A DNA stretch of 64,000 nucleotides from Pseudomonas fluvialis (GTDB lineage: Bacteria; Pseudomonadota; Gammaproteobacteria; Pseudomonadales; Pseudomonadaceae). The notes beneath the pieces are model-generated. The model was not told the DNA's origin, searched no databases, and saw only the letters and a list, made by a program, of their open reading frames with translations. Below are positions 27,989-37,426 of the stretch, one piece after another. The position numbers and the translations under genes were made by a program. The stretch is taken from contig NZ_NMQV01000021.1 in assembly GCF_002234375.1 (NCBI RefSeq), forward strand, positions 54,077 through 118,076. Direction: 5' to 3'. The first letter of the stretch is position 1; every line of letters begins with the position of its first letter.

Positions 27989-30019
27989 ATGCGCTTTCTT
28001 CTCCACCCGCTTGCCCTTGCCTGCCTGAGTGCCGCCAGCCTGGCGGCGCAGGCCAATACGCTGAGCCTCGACAGCACCGTAGTGACCGCACGCGGCTATG
28101 CCAGCGACAGTTTCGACACGCCGCAGGCCATCGAAGTACTGCAGCCGGCACCTGGCAGCAGCGCGCCGGCCGGCAGCCTGCTACGTGGCCAGCCGGGCCT
28201 GGCGGTGCAGAGCGATGGCGCCTGGGGGCAAAACCCGGTGCTGCGCGGCCTGAAGAAGGAAAGCGTGGTGGTGATGGTCGACGGCATTCGCGTCAACTCG
28301 GCACAGCCGCAGGGGGCGCTGGCCTCCTTCCTCGATCTCGGCCTGCTCGAGCGCATGGAGGTGGTCAAGGGGCCGGGTTCGGTGCTGTATGGCAGCGGTG
28401 CGATGGGCGGGGTGGTCAACCTGCTGACCCCGCAAGCCGAGTTCTCCGCGCAGCGTGAACAGGGCGGGCGCTTCGGCGTGGCGGCCAGCAGTGTCGACAA
28501 GGGCTTCAGCGGCGCACTGACCGTGCATGACAGCAGCAGCGAGCATGCCGTGTTGCTGGGCCTGGCCGGGCGTGACGTCGGCGACTACAAAAGCCCGCAG
28601 GATCGGGAAAAGAACACCGGTTACCAGTCGGACAGCCTGCTGCTCAAGTATCAGCAGAAAATCGCCGAGGACTATGTGGCGCGGCTCAACCTGCAGCGGC
28701 ATGTCGACGAGGATGTCTGGTATCCCGGCTCCACCCGTCCGGTGGCGATGCCGCCGACGGTGGGCATCGCCACCATCCACTCGCCCCGCCAGGAGCGCGA
28801 ACTGTACAGCCTGGGCCTGGATGCGCCGCTGGGCGAGGGAACCCTGTCCAGCGAGGTGTACCGCCAGGAAGTGTTCCGGCAGATTCGTGCCTATTCCAGC
28901 CGTCTGCAGCGCAACTACGTGGAGAACGACGTCAGCTTCATTACCCATGGCCTGCGCAGTGCCTGGACGACCCCGCTGGGCGACAACCACCGGCTGACCC
29001 TGGGCGCGGAAACCTGGAAGATGACCGGTGACCCGCAGCGCTTCATGTCGCCGCTGCCGAGTGGCGTGCGGATTCTCAACAACCCCTTCGAGGACGGCGA
29101 GCTGCGCTCCAGCGGGCTGTTCCTGCAGGATGAGTTCAGCCTGGGGCAGAGCCAGTTCACCGCCGGCCTGCGCTATGACCGCAACCGCGGCGATGCCAGG
29201 GTCAAGGGCGGCACGCAGACCAGCGGGCTGGACAACACCGACCACAACCTGTCCTGGTCGCTGGGCGTGGTGCAGCCGCTGAGCGCCACGCTCAACCTGT
29301 ATGCCAACCTCGGCCAGGCCTACCGCACCCCGGACATGCGTGAACGCTTCGAGGACTCGGCGCGCGGTGATGGCTACTACCATGTCGGCAACCCGCAGCT
29401 GGAGGCCGAGCGTTCCAGCAGCTTCGAGCTGGGCCTGAAGGGCCGTGACGCCGGGCTGAGCTACCAGCTGGCGGCGTTCCATACGCGCATCGACGATTAC
29501 ATCGCCGGCCGGGTGACCGGGCAGGTTACCCCGCAGGGGCCGGTCAAGCGCACCGAGAACCTCGACCAGGTGGTGATCTACGGCCTGGAGGGCGGCCTGC
29601 AGCTGCCGCTGGGCGCCTTCACCGTGGATGCCGGCTTTACCTGGCTGCGCGGCAACAACCAGCAGGATGACGAGCCGCTCTACCAGATGCCGGCCAGCGA
29701 GTTGCGCCTGGGCATCGGCCAGCCTGCCGAGCAGGGCCTGTACTGGCACGCCGGATTGCGTGCGGTGGCGGCGCAGAACCGCGTCGCCACGCGCTTCAGC
29801 AATGGCACGGAGAACAAGACTGACGGCTTCGTCACGGCCGACGCCAGCCTGGGCTACGGCTTCGGCGCGCTGGGCGTGCTGAAGACCGCCAACCTCGACC
29901 TGCGCCTGAGCAACCTGGCCAACAAGCAGTACCACGAGCACCTCACCGACGGTGTCAGCGGCCAGGAGCTGGCGGCTCCCGGGCGTGGCGCGACGCTGGC
30001 CTTCAGCGGCAGCTTCTGA
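27989..30019 (+). CDS. TonB-dependent outer-membrane receptor, ligand unknown
   Basis: 676 residues from the ATG at 27989. The signal peptide is MRFLLHPLALACLSAASLAAQA; a TonB box-like stretch (LDSTVVTARG) follows. The plug domain (about 45-165) has PVLRGLKKESVVVMVDGIRV and VVKGPGSVLYGSGAMGGVVNL. The rest is a beta barrel with YRTPDMRERFE and a final Phe. It imports a metal complex or similar ligand using TonB-ExbB-ExbD energy. A Fur-like region lies upstream, suggesting iron or heme, but the neighbours (Met and Zn transport) leave other ligands possible. It is a single-gene unit ended by a hairpin. Confidence 0.9.
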   Translation: MRFLLHPLALACLSAASLAAQANTLSLDSTVVTARGYASDSFDTPQAIEVLQPAPGSSAPAGSLLRGQPGLAVQSDGAWGQNPVLRGLKKESVVVMVDGIRVNSAQPQGALASFLDLGLLERMEVVKGPGSVLYGSGAMGGVVNLLTPQAEFSAQREQGGRFGVAASSVDKGFSGALTVHDSSSEHAVLLGLAGRDVGDYKSPQDREKNTGYQSDSLLLKYQQKIAEDYVARLNLQRHVDEDVWYPGSTRPVAMPPTVGIATIHSPRQERELYSLGLDAPLGEGTLSSEVYRQEVFRQIRAYSSRLQRNYVENDVSFITHGLRSAWTTPLGDNHRLTLGAETWKMTGDPQRFMSPLPSGVRILNNPFEDGELRSSGLFLQDEFSLGQSQFTAGLRYDRNRGDARVKGGTQTSGLDNTDHNLSWSLGVVQPLSATLNLYANLGQAYRTPDMRERFEDSARGDGYYHVGNPQLEAERSSSFELGLKGRDAGLSYQLAAFHTRIDDYIAGRVTGQVTPQGPVKRTENLDQVVIYGLEGGLQLPLGAFTVDAGFTWLRGNNQQDDEPLYQMPASELRLGIGQPAEQGLYWHAGLRAVAAQNRVATRFSNGTENKTDGFVTADASLGYGFGALGVLKTANLDLRLSNLANKQYHEHLTDGVSGQELAAPGRGATLAFSGSF

Positions 30020-30026
30020 GTGCCCG

Positions 30027-30065
30027 ACCGCCCCGGGCCTGGCTGTGCAGGCAGCCCGGGGCGGT
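30027..30065 (+). terminator. Terminator hairpin after the receptor gene
   Basis: ACCGCCCCGGGC (30027-30038) pairs perfectly with GCCCGGGGCGGT (30054-30065), a 12-bp GC-rich stem with a 15-base loop, starting seven bases after the receptor stop. No U run follows. Confidence 0.65.
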
Positions 30066-30198
30066 ATGCACGGCATCGATAGTTGCCATCACGGCATTCG
30101 AATTACCCTCGCAGGCCCGGCTGGCTAACATGCCGCCTCGTCGTTCGCTGCCCGGTGTGGTGGCGAACCTGCTCTGTGCTTGCCCGCGAGGAATCCGC

Positions 30199-31296
30199 AT
30201 GTCTGCCCTGTTCAGCCCGTTGCAGGTAAAAAGTCTCACCCTGCGTAACCGTATTGCCGTGGCCCCCATGTGCCAGTACTCGGCCAGCGAAGGCCTGGCT
30301 AATGACTGGCACCTGCATCATTACGCCGGTCTGGCCCGCGGAGGGGCCGGCCTGGTAGTGGTCGAGGCTACGGCGGTGGCGGCGGAGGGGCGTATCAGTC
30401 CGGCCTGTCTCGGCCTGTGGAACGACCAGCAGGCGCAGGCCCTGGCCGGTGTGGCTCGAGCCATCAAGGCGGGTGGTGCCGTGGCGGGCATCCAGATCGC
30501 CCATGCCGGACGCAAGGCCAGCGCCAACCGCCCATGGGAAGGCGATGACCATATCGCTGAAGATGATCCGCGCGGCTGGCCGACCCTGTCGCCTTCGCCG
30601 CTGGCGTTTGGTGGTCATCTGTCGCGCCAGCCACAGGCCATGCAGCTGGAAGATATCGCCCGCGTCCAGGCAGATTTCGTGGCAGCCGCGCAGCGTGCCC
30701 TGGCGGCGGGTTTCGAGTGGCTGGAGCTGCATTTTGCGCATGGCTACCTGGCACAGAGCTTCTTCTCGCGGCATGCCAACCAGCGTACCGATCAGTACGG
30801 TGGCAGCCTGGAGAAGCGCAGCCGCTTTCTCCTGGAAACCCTCGCGGCGGTGCGTGAGGTCTGGCCGCAGCACCTGCCGCTGACGGCCCGCTTCGGGGTG
30901 ATCGAATATGACGGTGATGATGAGCGCACCCTCAACGAATCCATCGCGCTGGCCAAGGCGCTGCGTCAGGGCGGGCTGGATCTGCTCAGCGTAAGCATCG
31001 GCTTCTCCACCCCGCAGGCGGACATTCCCTGGGCGCCGGCTTTCCTTGCCCCGCTAGCCGAACGGGTACGGCGCGAGGCCGACATGCCGGTGGCCTCTTC
31101 CTGGATGCTCGACAATCCGCATGACGCTGAACGGGTGATCGCCAGCGGGCAGATGGACCTGGTGATGATCGGCCGCGCCCTGCTGGCCAATCCCCACTGG
31201 CCGTTGCAGGCGGCCCGCGCACTGGGTATCGAACGGCCCACCTGGGTATTGCCGGCGCCCTATGCGCACTGGCTGGAACGCTACCAGAGCGCCTGA
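30199..31296 (+). CDS. XenA-like NADPH:flavin ene-reductase (old yellow enzyme family)
   Basis: 365 residues from the ATG at 30199 with GAGGAA upstream. It is a close match in length and sequence to P. putida XenA: NRIAVAPMCQYS with the redox-tuning Cys25, IQIAHAGRKASANRPWEGDD, the substrate-binding pair in ELHFAHGYL, and the ending LPAPYAHWLERYQ. Such FMN enzymes reduce activated double bonds and nitro-compounds. It stands alone, between the terminator of the receptor gene and the ABC/nnrS operon. Confidence 0.92.
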   Translation: MSALFSPLQVKSLTLRNRIAVAPMCQYSASEGLANDWHLHHYAGLARGGAGLVVVEATAVAAEGRISPACLGLWNDQQAQALAGVARAIKAGGAVAGIQIAHAGRKASANRPWEGDDHIAEDDPRGWPTLSPSPLAFGGHLSRQPQAMQLEDIARVQADFVAAAQRALAAGFEWLELHFAHGYLAQSFFSRHANQRTDQYGGSLEKRSRFLLETLAAVREVWPQHLPLTARFGVIEYDGDDERTLNESIALAKALRQGGLDLLSVSIGFSTPQADIPWAPAFLAPLAERVRREADMPVASSWMLDNPHDAERVIASGQMDLVMIGRALLANPHWPLQAARALGIERPTWVLPAPYAHWLERYQSA

Positions 31297-31423
31297 GTGG
31301 GTCGACAAAAAACGCCGATCTTGATTTGAGTCGCTGCAGCGAATTTGAGAAGCGTTACCATGTACACAAACGCCGCCTGGCCTGCGCGAGGCGACGTGGT
31401 CCTTGTCCATGGGAGCTTCCCTC

Positions 31424-32425
31424 ATGCCGCGACACGCGCTTCTCGCCGGATTGATTCTGGCGCTGTTTTCCAGCCTGCTGCCGGCTGCCGACAAGCTGCC
31501 GCGCCTGGTGCTGGCCGGCCCCTACTCGGCGGTGTCCAATCCGCTGGTGCATATGGTCGACTCCGGTGCGCTGGCCGACCTGGCCGAGCAGGTCGAGTTC
31601 GTCAGCTGGCGCGACCCTGATCAGCTGCGCCTGATGGCACTGGACGGGCAGGCCTATGTGCTGGCCATGCCGGTCAACGTGGCGGCCAACCTGTACAACC
31701 GCGGGGCGTCGCTGCGCTTGCTCAACGTGTCGACCTGGGGCCTGTTGTGGATGGTCTCGCGTGAGCCGGGGCTGACCCGTATCGAAGACTTCAAGGGCCG
31801 CGAAGTGGCCATGCCGTTCCGTGGCGACATGCCCGACGTGCTGTTCGGCCTGCTTGCCGAGCGTGCCGGGCTCAACCTGCGCGAGGACGTGCGCCTGCGC
31901 TACGTGGCCAATCCGCTGGACGCCATGCAGCTGCTGCTGATGCGCCGGGTCGACCATGCCCTGCTGGCCGAGCCGGCGGTATCCATGGCGCTGCGCAAGA
32001 GCGGCTCGTTTCCCCTCGGGCTGATCGCCCCGGAACTCTATCGCAGCCTGGATATCCAGCAGGCCTGGGGATTGAGCTTTGCCCGTCAGCCACGCATCGC
32101 CCAGGCCGGCATCGCCTTGGTCGGCGCGCAGCGTGACAACCCGCAGCTGGCCGCGCGCATCGCCAGCGCCTATGCCGAGTCGCTGAACTGGTGCCAGGTC
32201 AACGCCCAGGCCTGTGGCGAACTGGTGGCCGCGCGCGTGCCGGCGCTCAGTGCCGAGGCGGTGGCCGATGCCATGGCGGTCAGCCAGATGCAGGCGGTGC
32301 CGGCCCGCGAGGCCCGTGAGGAGGTGGAGTTTCTCCTCGAGCAACTGCTGCAGCGCAACCCGGCGCTGATCGGCGGACGCCTGCCGGATGCGGCCTTCTA
32401 CCTGGATGGAGACGCCCAGCCATGA
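31424..32425 (+). CDS. ABC transporter substrate-binding protein (NitT/TauT type)
   Basis: 333 residues from the ATG at 31424 with GGGAG before it. The signal peptide is MPRHALLAGLILALFSSLLP followed by AADKLPRL. The fold is that of SsuA/NrtA-type binding proteins, with FKGREVAMPFRGDMPDVLF and DHALLAEPAVSMAL. The ligand cannot be told. It overlaps the permease gene by four bases, and the block runs on into nnrS, suggesting a link to nitrogen oxide or sulfur/nitrogen metabolism. Confidence 0.85.
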   Translation: MPRHALLAGLILALFSSLLPAADKLPRLVLAGPYSAVSNPLVHMVDSGALADLAEQVEFVSWRDPDQLRLMALDGQAYVLAMPVNVAANLYNRGASLRLLNVSTWGLLWMVSREPGLTRIEDFKGREVAMPFRGDMPDVLFGLLAERAGLNLREDVRLRYVANPLDAMQLLLMRRVDHALLAEPAVSMALRKSGSFPLGLIAPELYRSLDIQQAWGLSFARQPRIAQAGIALVGAQRDNPQLAARIASAYAESLNWCQVNAQACGELVAARVPALSAEAVADAMAVSQMQAVPAREAREEVEFLLEQLLQRNPALIGGRLPDAAFYLDGDAQP

Positions 32426-33213
32426 GGCTGTTGCGCAGCGTGCTCGGCGAACTGCCGGCCTACCTGTGGAGTGGCTGGGGCGCGTTGTGCAGCCTGTTGT
32501 TGTTGCTGGCCGCCTGGCAGCTGGCCAGCGAGCACTATGGTTCGCTGGTGCTGGCGCAGCCGCTGGAGGCCTTTGCCGCACTGGGTCGTTTCGCCGAGGA
32601 CGGCAGTCTCTGGCAGGAGCTGCTGGTCACCGGGCGCCGCGCCCTCAGTGGCCTGGCCCTGGCGCTGCTGGCCGGCAGCCTGCTGGGCCTGGCGGCCGGG
32701 GTGTCGATGACCGCTTCGATGATGTCGCGGCCGCTGGTCACCGTGCTGATGGGCATGCCGCCGATCGCCTGGCTGGTGCTGGCCATGCTGTGGTTCGGTG
32801 CCAGCGACGGTACGCCGGTGTTCACCGTGTTCGTCGCGGCGTTTCCGGTGGTGTTCGTCGGTGCGCTGCAGGGCACCCGCACGCTGGACAACCAGCTGCG
32901 CGAGATGGCCCTGGCCATGCGCCTGCCGGCGCGCCTCAAGCTGTTCGATCTGTACCTGCCGCACGTGTTTTCCTATCTGTTCCCGGCGTGGATCGCCGCA
33001 CTGGGCATGTCCTGGAAGATTGTCGTGATGGCCGAGCTGCTGGCCACCCAGGATGGCGTGGGCGCCGCCCTGGCGGTGAGCCGTGCACACCTCGACAGCG
33101 CCGCCAGCATGGCCTGGATCTGTGCCGTGGTGGTGTTGCTGCTGGGCCTGGAGTACCTGTTCCTCGAACCGCTCAAGCGCGAAGTGGAACGCTGGCGGGA
33201 GAGTGGCGCATGA
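32422..33213 (+). CDS. ABC transporter permease (NitT/TauT type)
   Basis: 263 residues, about six membrane segments, with the coupling loop EMALAMRLPARLKLFDLYLP typical of the SsuC/TauC family. It starts within the stop of the binding-protein gene and its own stop is overlapped by the ATPase start, so the unit is translationally coupled. Confidence 0.9.
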   Translation: MRLLRSVLGELPAYLWSGWGALCSLLLLLAAWQLASEHYGSLVLAQPLEAFAALGRFAEDGSLWQELLVTGRRALSGLALALLAGSLLGLAAGVSMTASMMSRPLVTVLMGMPPIAWLVLAMLWFGASDGTPVFTVFVAAFPVVFVGALQGTRTLDNQLREMALAMRLPARLKLFDLYLPHVFSYLFPAWIAALGMSWKIVVMAELLATQDGVGAALAVSRAHLDSAASMAWICAVVVLLLGLEYLFLEPLKREVERWRESGA

Positions 33214-34055
33214 ATAACCCTTCGTCTGCGGCGCGCCTGCGGGTGCGCGGCTTGGGCCACGAATTCGTGCGTACCCGGGTGCTCGATGACATCCACTTTG
33301 AACTGGCGGCCGGTGAGCTGTGCGCGCTGGTCGGCCCCTCGGGGTGCGGCAAGACCACCCTGCTGCACCTGTGCAACGGCCTGCTGGACGTGCAGGACGG
33401 GGTGATCGACAACGACTTCAGCAGCCAGGCCAGCATGTTCCAGCAGCCGCGCCTGCTACCCTGGCAGAGCACCCTGGACAACATTGCCCTGGGCCTCAAG
33501 GCCGCTGGTGTCGCGCGCCGCGAGCGGCAGCAGCGGGCGCGTGCCTTGGCCCTGCGCCTGGGCCTGGCGGCCAGTGACATGGACAAGTTTCCGCGCCAGC
33601 TGTCCGGCGGCATGCAGAGCCGCGTGGCGCTGGCCCGCGCGCTGCTCCTGCAACCGCAGCTGTTGCTGCTCGACGAACCCTTCTCGGCGCTGGACATCGG
33701 CCTCAAGGCGGAGCTGTACCAGTTGCTGCTCAACGAACAGGCCGAGCGCGGCATGGCGGTACTGATGATTACCCACGACCTTATGGAAGCGGTGCGCCTG
33801 TGCGACAGCATCCTGCTGATGGCCGCCGAGCCGGGGCGTATCGTCGCCCGCTACCAGCTGGCCTTGCCGGCCCTGCAGCGTGACGATGCCTGGGTCTACC
33901 AGCACACCGCCGAGCTGCTCCAGCAGCCGGCGGTACGCGCCAGCTTCGGCCTGCCGGAGCACCCTGCCCGGCCGCCGGCCGACGGCCTGGCCGGCGGTCT
34001 GCAGGTGCAGGCGCTGCCCAGCTCGCCGGGACTGCCGAGGGCTGGCCGATGCTGA
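33210..34055 (+). CDS. ABC transporter ATP-binding protein (NitT/TauT type)
   Basis: 281 residues from the ATG at 33210. Walker A GPSGCGKTTLL, Q-loop FQQPRLLPWQ, signature LSGGMQSRVALARAL, Walker B LLLLDEPFSALD and switch MITHDL are intact, so it should be active. The Pro/Gly-rich last 35 residues run past the normal fold. It overlaps nnrS by seven bases. Confidence 0.92.
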   Translation: MNNPSSAARLRVRGLGHEFVRTRVLDDIHFELAAGELCALVGPSGCGKTTLLHLCNGLLDVQDGVIDNDFSSQASMFQQPRLLPWQSTLDNIALGLKAAGVARRERQQRARALALRLGLAASDMDKFPRQLSGGMQSRVALARALLLQPQLLLLDEPFSALDIGLKAELYQLLLNEQAERGMAVLMITHDLMEAVRLCDSILLMAAEPGRIVARYQLALPALQRDDAWVYQHTAELLQQPAVRASFGLPEHPARPPADGLAGGLQVQALPSSPGLPRAGRC

Positions 34056-35299
34056 GCTCGCGTTTGCTGGCGCCGCCGTTGCTGCTCTGCGCGTTCCGCC
34101 CATTCTTCCTGCTCAGCCTGCTCTGCGCGCTGCTGGCGCTGCTGCCGTGGCTGGCGTTTCTCGCCGGCTGGGGCTGGCTGCCGGCGGTGCCGGGTGGCGC
34201 GCTGGTCTGGCATGCCCACGAACTGCTGTTCGGCTTTGCCATGGCGGCGGTGGCCGGTTTTGTGCTTACCGCGGTGCCGGAGTTCACCCGCAGTGCGCCG
34301 GTGCCGCGCCGGCTGTTCGTGGCCCTGGGCCTGCTCTGGCTGCTCGGTCGTCTGTGCTTCTGGGCCAGCGGCTGGCTGGGCGTGTGGCCCAGCGCTTTGA
34401 GCAATGCCGGTTTCGGCCTGCTCCTGCTCGGCCTGCTGACGCGCCGCCTGCTCGGCGATGCGCCGCGGCGCCAGTGGCCCTTCTTCTTCGGCCTGCTGGC
34501 CATGGCCTTGCTCGGTGTGGGTTTCTACAGCGACCTGTTGCGCGGGCTGTACCCGATGCGCTGGCTGTATGCGGCCATCGGCGCACTGATGGCGCTGGTG
34601 GTGGTGGCCATGAGCCGGATCTCCATGCGCATCGTCAACGATGCGCTGGAAGCCCTGCCACTGGCCGAGGATGGCGAGCGGCGCGTCTATCGCAGCCTGC
34701 CGCCACGTCGCAACCTGGCGCTGTTCTGCATCGCCCTGTACAGCCTGGTCGAGTTCTACCTGCCGCACAGCGCGGTCAGTGGCTGGCTGGCGCTGGCGAC
34801 GGCCGCCAGCCTGTGCAACCTGCTCAATGACTGGCATGTCGGGCGGGCGCTGTTCACGCGCTGGGCGTTGCTGCTGTACACGGTGTACTGGCTGATGGCG
34901 CTGGGTTACCTGCTGCTGGGTCTGCACGGACTGGGCATAGCGCTGCCAGCGAGCAGCGGTCGGCACCTGCTGACCATTGGCGGCATAGGGTTGTCGATCC
35001 TTGCCGTGCTGTGCATTGCCGGGCGCACGCACAGTGGTCATGCCCTCGATGAACGTCCCTGGGTGCCGCTGGCTGCCGGCCTGCTGGTGCTTTCTGCGCT
35101 GCTGCGTGCCCTGGCCGGTTGGCCGGGAATGCCGCTGGCGGCGCTGCAGCTGCTCAGCGGCCTGGCCTGGCTGGCGGCCTTCGGCCTGGCGCTGGCCTAC
35201 CTTGGCCCGGTCTTCCTCGGCCCGCGCCCGGATGCGGGGCAGGGTTGCGAGGAGCCGCTGGATGCCCGCGGCGAGGAGCCGCCGGCGCGCTGTGGCTAA
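34049..35299 (+). CDS. nnrS: NnrS family heme-copper membrane protein
   Basis: 416 residues with about twelve membrane segments. The family signatures are present: FRPFFLLSLL near the N-terminus and WHAHELLFGFAMAAVAGFVLTAVPEFT. Further His residues lie in later helices, including HLLTIGGIGLSILAVLCIAGRTHSGH. NnrS proteins bind heme and copper and are linked to nitric oxide stress in denitrifiers and pathogens. Here nnrS is the last gene of an ABC transporter unit. Its stop overlaps the end of the convergent gene by four bases. Confidence 0.93.
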   Translation: MLSSRLLAPPLLLCAFRPFFLLSLLCALLALLPWLAFLAGWGWLPAVPGGALVWHAHELLFGFAMAAVAGFVLTAVPEFTRSAPVPRRLFVALGLLWLLGRLCFWASGWLGVWPSALSNAGFGLLLLGLLTRRLLGDAPRRQWPFFFGLLAMALLGVGFYSDLLRGLYPMRWLYAAIGALMALVVVAMSRISMRIVNDALEALPLAEDGERRVYRSLPPRRNLALFCIALYSLVEFYLPHSAVSGWLALATAASLCNLLNDWHVGRALFTRWALLLYTVYWLMALGYLLLGLHGLGIALPASSGRHLLTIGGIGLSILAVLCIAGRTHSGHALDERPWVPLAAGLLVLSALLRALAGWPGMPLAALQLLSGLAWLAAFGLALAYLGPVFLGPRPDAGQGCEEPLDARGEEPPARCG

Positions 35300-37338
35300 T
35301 GCGGCGCTGAGTCCGTTTCCTGGTCGGTAGCGGGCAGCGGAGGTGGTGGCAGCAGCAACAGGCGCGGGGCGCTGCGGACCTGCTGGATGAAGCTGGTGAG
35401 CAGCGTACCCAGGCTGCCGACCTGTACCTGGCGCGCCTTGAGCGCTACGCGCAAGGCCAGGGTGAAGCTCACCAGCAGGTTGACCAGGCCGATCAGCAGG
35501 ACCATGCCCAGCGCCTGCGCGCACAGCGCCACGCTGAGTGAACCGCTGGCGGCGCTATAGCCGATGTTCGCCGAGGAAAACGCCACGTGGCGAATATCCA
35601 GCGGTAGCCCCGTGCTATGACCTATATAGCCGGTCATGCCAAGCATCACGCCAAACAGGAAATTGCCCATCAGCGCGCCGTAGTTGTCATGCAGGTAGTC
35701 GGCAAGCCGGCCGCGCAGCGTCGCGGAAGGTAGCAGGCGCTTCAGCAGGGGATGCTGCAGCAGGCGGGCGCGCAGGTCCAGGCAGGCCGCGCGGTTGTCG
35801 AAATAGCCCGCCAGCAGTCCGGAACAGAACAGCCAGACCCCGGCAATCGCGGCATACCACAGGGCCAGGCCGTCGATGGGCGCCACGGCCTTGAGCTGGT
35901 AGGCGACCTGTGCGCTGGACAGCAGGGCCTGGCCCTGCCACAGGGCATACAGCCAGGCCAGGGCAAAGGCCAGGCTGACCGCCACCAGCACGTTGCCCAG
36001 TACGGCGGCCAGCTGCGAGCGCGTCAGGTCCACCAGCATCATGGCCAGGCGTTTCTGGTTGGCCTTGCCGCGCTCGCCACGCTCGATGTCCTGGGCCAGG
36101 CGCGCGGCGGTCATCGCCGGCTGCTTGGTGGCAATGGTGAAGTGCAGCAGGTGCACCAGGACAAAACCCAGCCCGTAGTTGAGGCTGACCAGCACGGCGC
36201 TGCTCAGCGGTGTCAGGCCCAGGTTGCCGATCTGGATCTTGATCAGGGCGAGCAGGGCAATGATGATCCCGGCGCCGCCGGCCGAGCGCAGCAGGGCCAG
36301 GTAGCCGCTGCGGTCGCGGGTGATGTAGTGCTCGCCATGATCACTGGTGTTTTCCGTGATGCTGCGTGCCAGCAGGCGTGTATTGCGCCGCCACAGCGCG
36401 CGAATGCCGCGCCGTTCATGGCCAGCCTGGACCAGTTCGAGGAACAGTTGCGCGGCCTGTCCGGCGGCCTGCTCGCGGTGTTCGGCGAAGAGGATGTCGA
36501 GCAACTGCTGCAGGCGCGCCAGGGTCTGCTCCAGGCGCTCGAGCAGGTGTGTCAGGGCAATGCTGCTGCCGCGGCTGACCATGCGTCGGCGCAGGCGCTG
36601 GATTTGCTCGGCGCACTGGGTCAGCAATACCTCGATATGTGCCAGGTCGCAGGGTGGCGGGCTGGGCTCGTGCAATGCCTGCATCTGCTGGGCTATGCAC
36701 TGGGCGATTTCCCGCTGCAGGGCGACGAATGCCGAGTCGCGCTCTACCAGGCTGGGCTCCAGGCGCATGAGGTCGCGGTCCAGCTCCTCGGCAGCCACCC
36801 AGATGGCCAGCATTTCCAGGGCGTACAGGCATTCGGCACGCGCATGGCGGCGCAGGCTGGCCAGCGACTCCGGGCTGAGGGCGCGGCACAGTGCCTGGAA
36901 CAGCGCAGCCCAGCGGCTGCCGCCGAGAGCTTCCAGCCAGTCCAGATCGCTGGCTCTGGGCAGCAACAGGCGTAGCACGTCGCGGGCATCCTGCAGGTTG
37001 AGGGGGGCAGGATTGAGGCGCTCGTAACAGCGTTCGATGCACTCGCGGGCAAAGCCGCGCCGGGAGAACAGGCCCAACTCGACCAGCGCCGGATACAACT
37101 GCAGGCGGCACAGCCAGGCGTGCAGGCGTTCGGCAAATGGGGCGATCAGCGCGGCCTGCGCGGGCAGCACGGCGATCAGGCTGTCCATGCGCTGGGCCGT
37201 GCTGAAGCGGCTGCGGTTGGGACGCAGCCAGGCCATCAGCTGTTGCAGGGCGGGCAGGCAGTCGTCGCTGTCGGCCTGGGCCAACGATTGCAGCAGGGCA
37301 ATGGCCAGGTGGTGTTCGGTGCTGGTCTGGTCGGTCAC
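35296..37338 (-). CDS. Gcr/COG4389 family membrane protein (often mis-called site-specific recombinase)
   Basis: 680 residues. The N-terminal half (about 1-330) is soluble and helical with LRPNRSRFSTAQRMDSLI and many Leu/Gln/Arg repeats. The C-terminal half holds six or seven membrane segments, starting at GYLALLRSAGGAGIIIALLALIKI and including LSSAVLVSLNYGLGFVLVH. The family carries the name 'site-specific recombinase' from a Neisseria gene, but I see no catalytic serine or tyrosine recombinase motif, and a membrane protein is a poor recombinase. Function unknown. It ends four bases inside the nnrS stop region. Confidence 0.82.
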   Translation of the reverse strand: MTDQTSTEHHLAIALLQSLAQADSDDCLPALQQLMAWLRPNRSRFSTAQRMDSLIAVLPAQAALIAPFAERLHAWLCRLQLYPALVELGLFSRRGFARECIERCYERLNPAPLNLQDARDVLRLLLPRASDLDWLEALGGSRWAALFQALCRALSPESLASLRRHARAECLYALEMLAIWVAAEELDRDLMRLEPSLVERDSAFVALQREIAQCIAQQMQALHEPSPPPCDLAHIEVLLTQCAEQIQRLRRRMVSRGSSIALTHLLERLEQTLARLQQLLDILFAEHREQAAGQAAQLFLELVQAGHERRGIRALWRRNTRLLARSITENTSDHGEHYITRDRSGYLALLRSAGGAGIIIALLALIKIQIGNLGLTPLSSAVLVSLNYGLGFVLVHLLHFTIATKQPAMTAARLAQDIERGERGKANQKRLAMMLVDLTRSQLAAVLGNVLVAVSLAFALAWLYALWQGQALLSSAQVAYQLKAVAPIDGLALWYAAIAGVWLFCSGLLAGYFDNRAACLDLRARLLQHPLLKRLLPSATLRGRLADYLHDNYGALMGNFLFGVMLGMTGYIGHSTGLPLDIRHVAFSSANIGYSAASGSLSVALCAQALGMVLLIGLVNLLVSFTLALRVALKARQVQVGSLGTLLTSFIQQVRSAPRLLLLPPPPLPATDQETDSAPH

Positions 37339-37426
37339 GCGGAGACTCCCGGGCGGGCAGGGGGCGGCTGGGCGCTATTCCTGCAGTGTGCCCAACGCCA
37401 GGCTGGTCGGGCAATCGCCCATTGAC

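Noticed and set aside
28181..30076. 631-codon open frame opposite the first TonB receptor
   Set aside because: The receptor frame has a signal peptide, plug and barrel; the antisense frame has no recognisable features.
31321..31334. Anr/Dnr box before the ABC-nnrS operon
   Set aside because: Only the TTGAT half matches; the second half (GTCGC) does not fit ATCAA, so it is not listed as a site.
35296..37338. Mobile element suggested by the recombinase name
   Set aside because: No inverted repeats, target duplications or other mobile genes nearby, and the product is a membrane protein.
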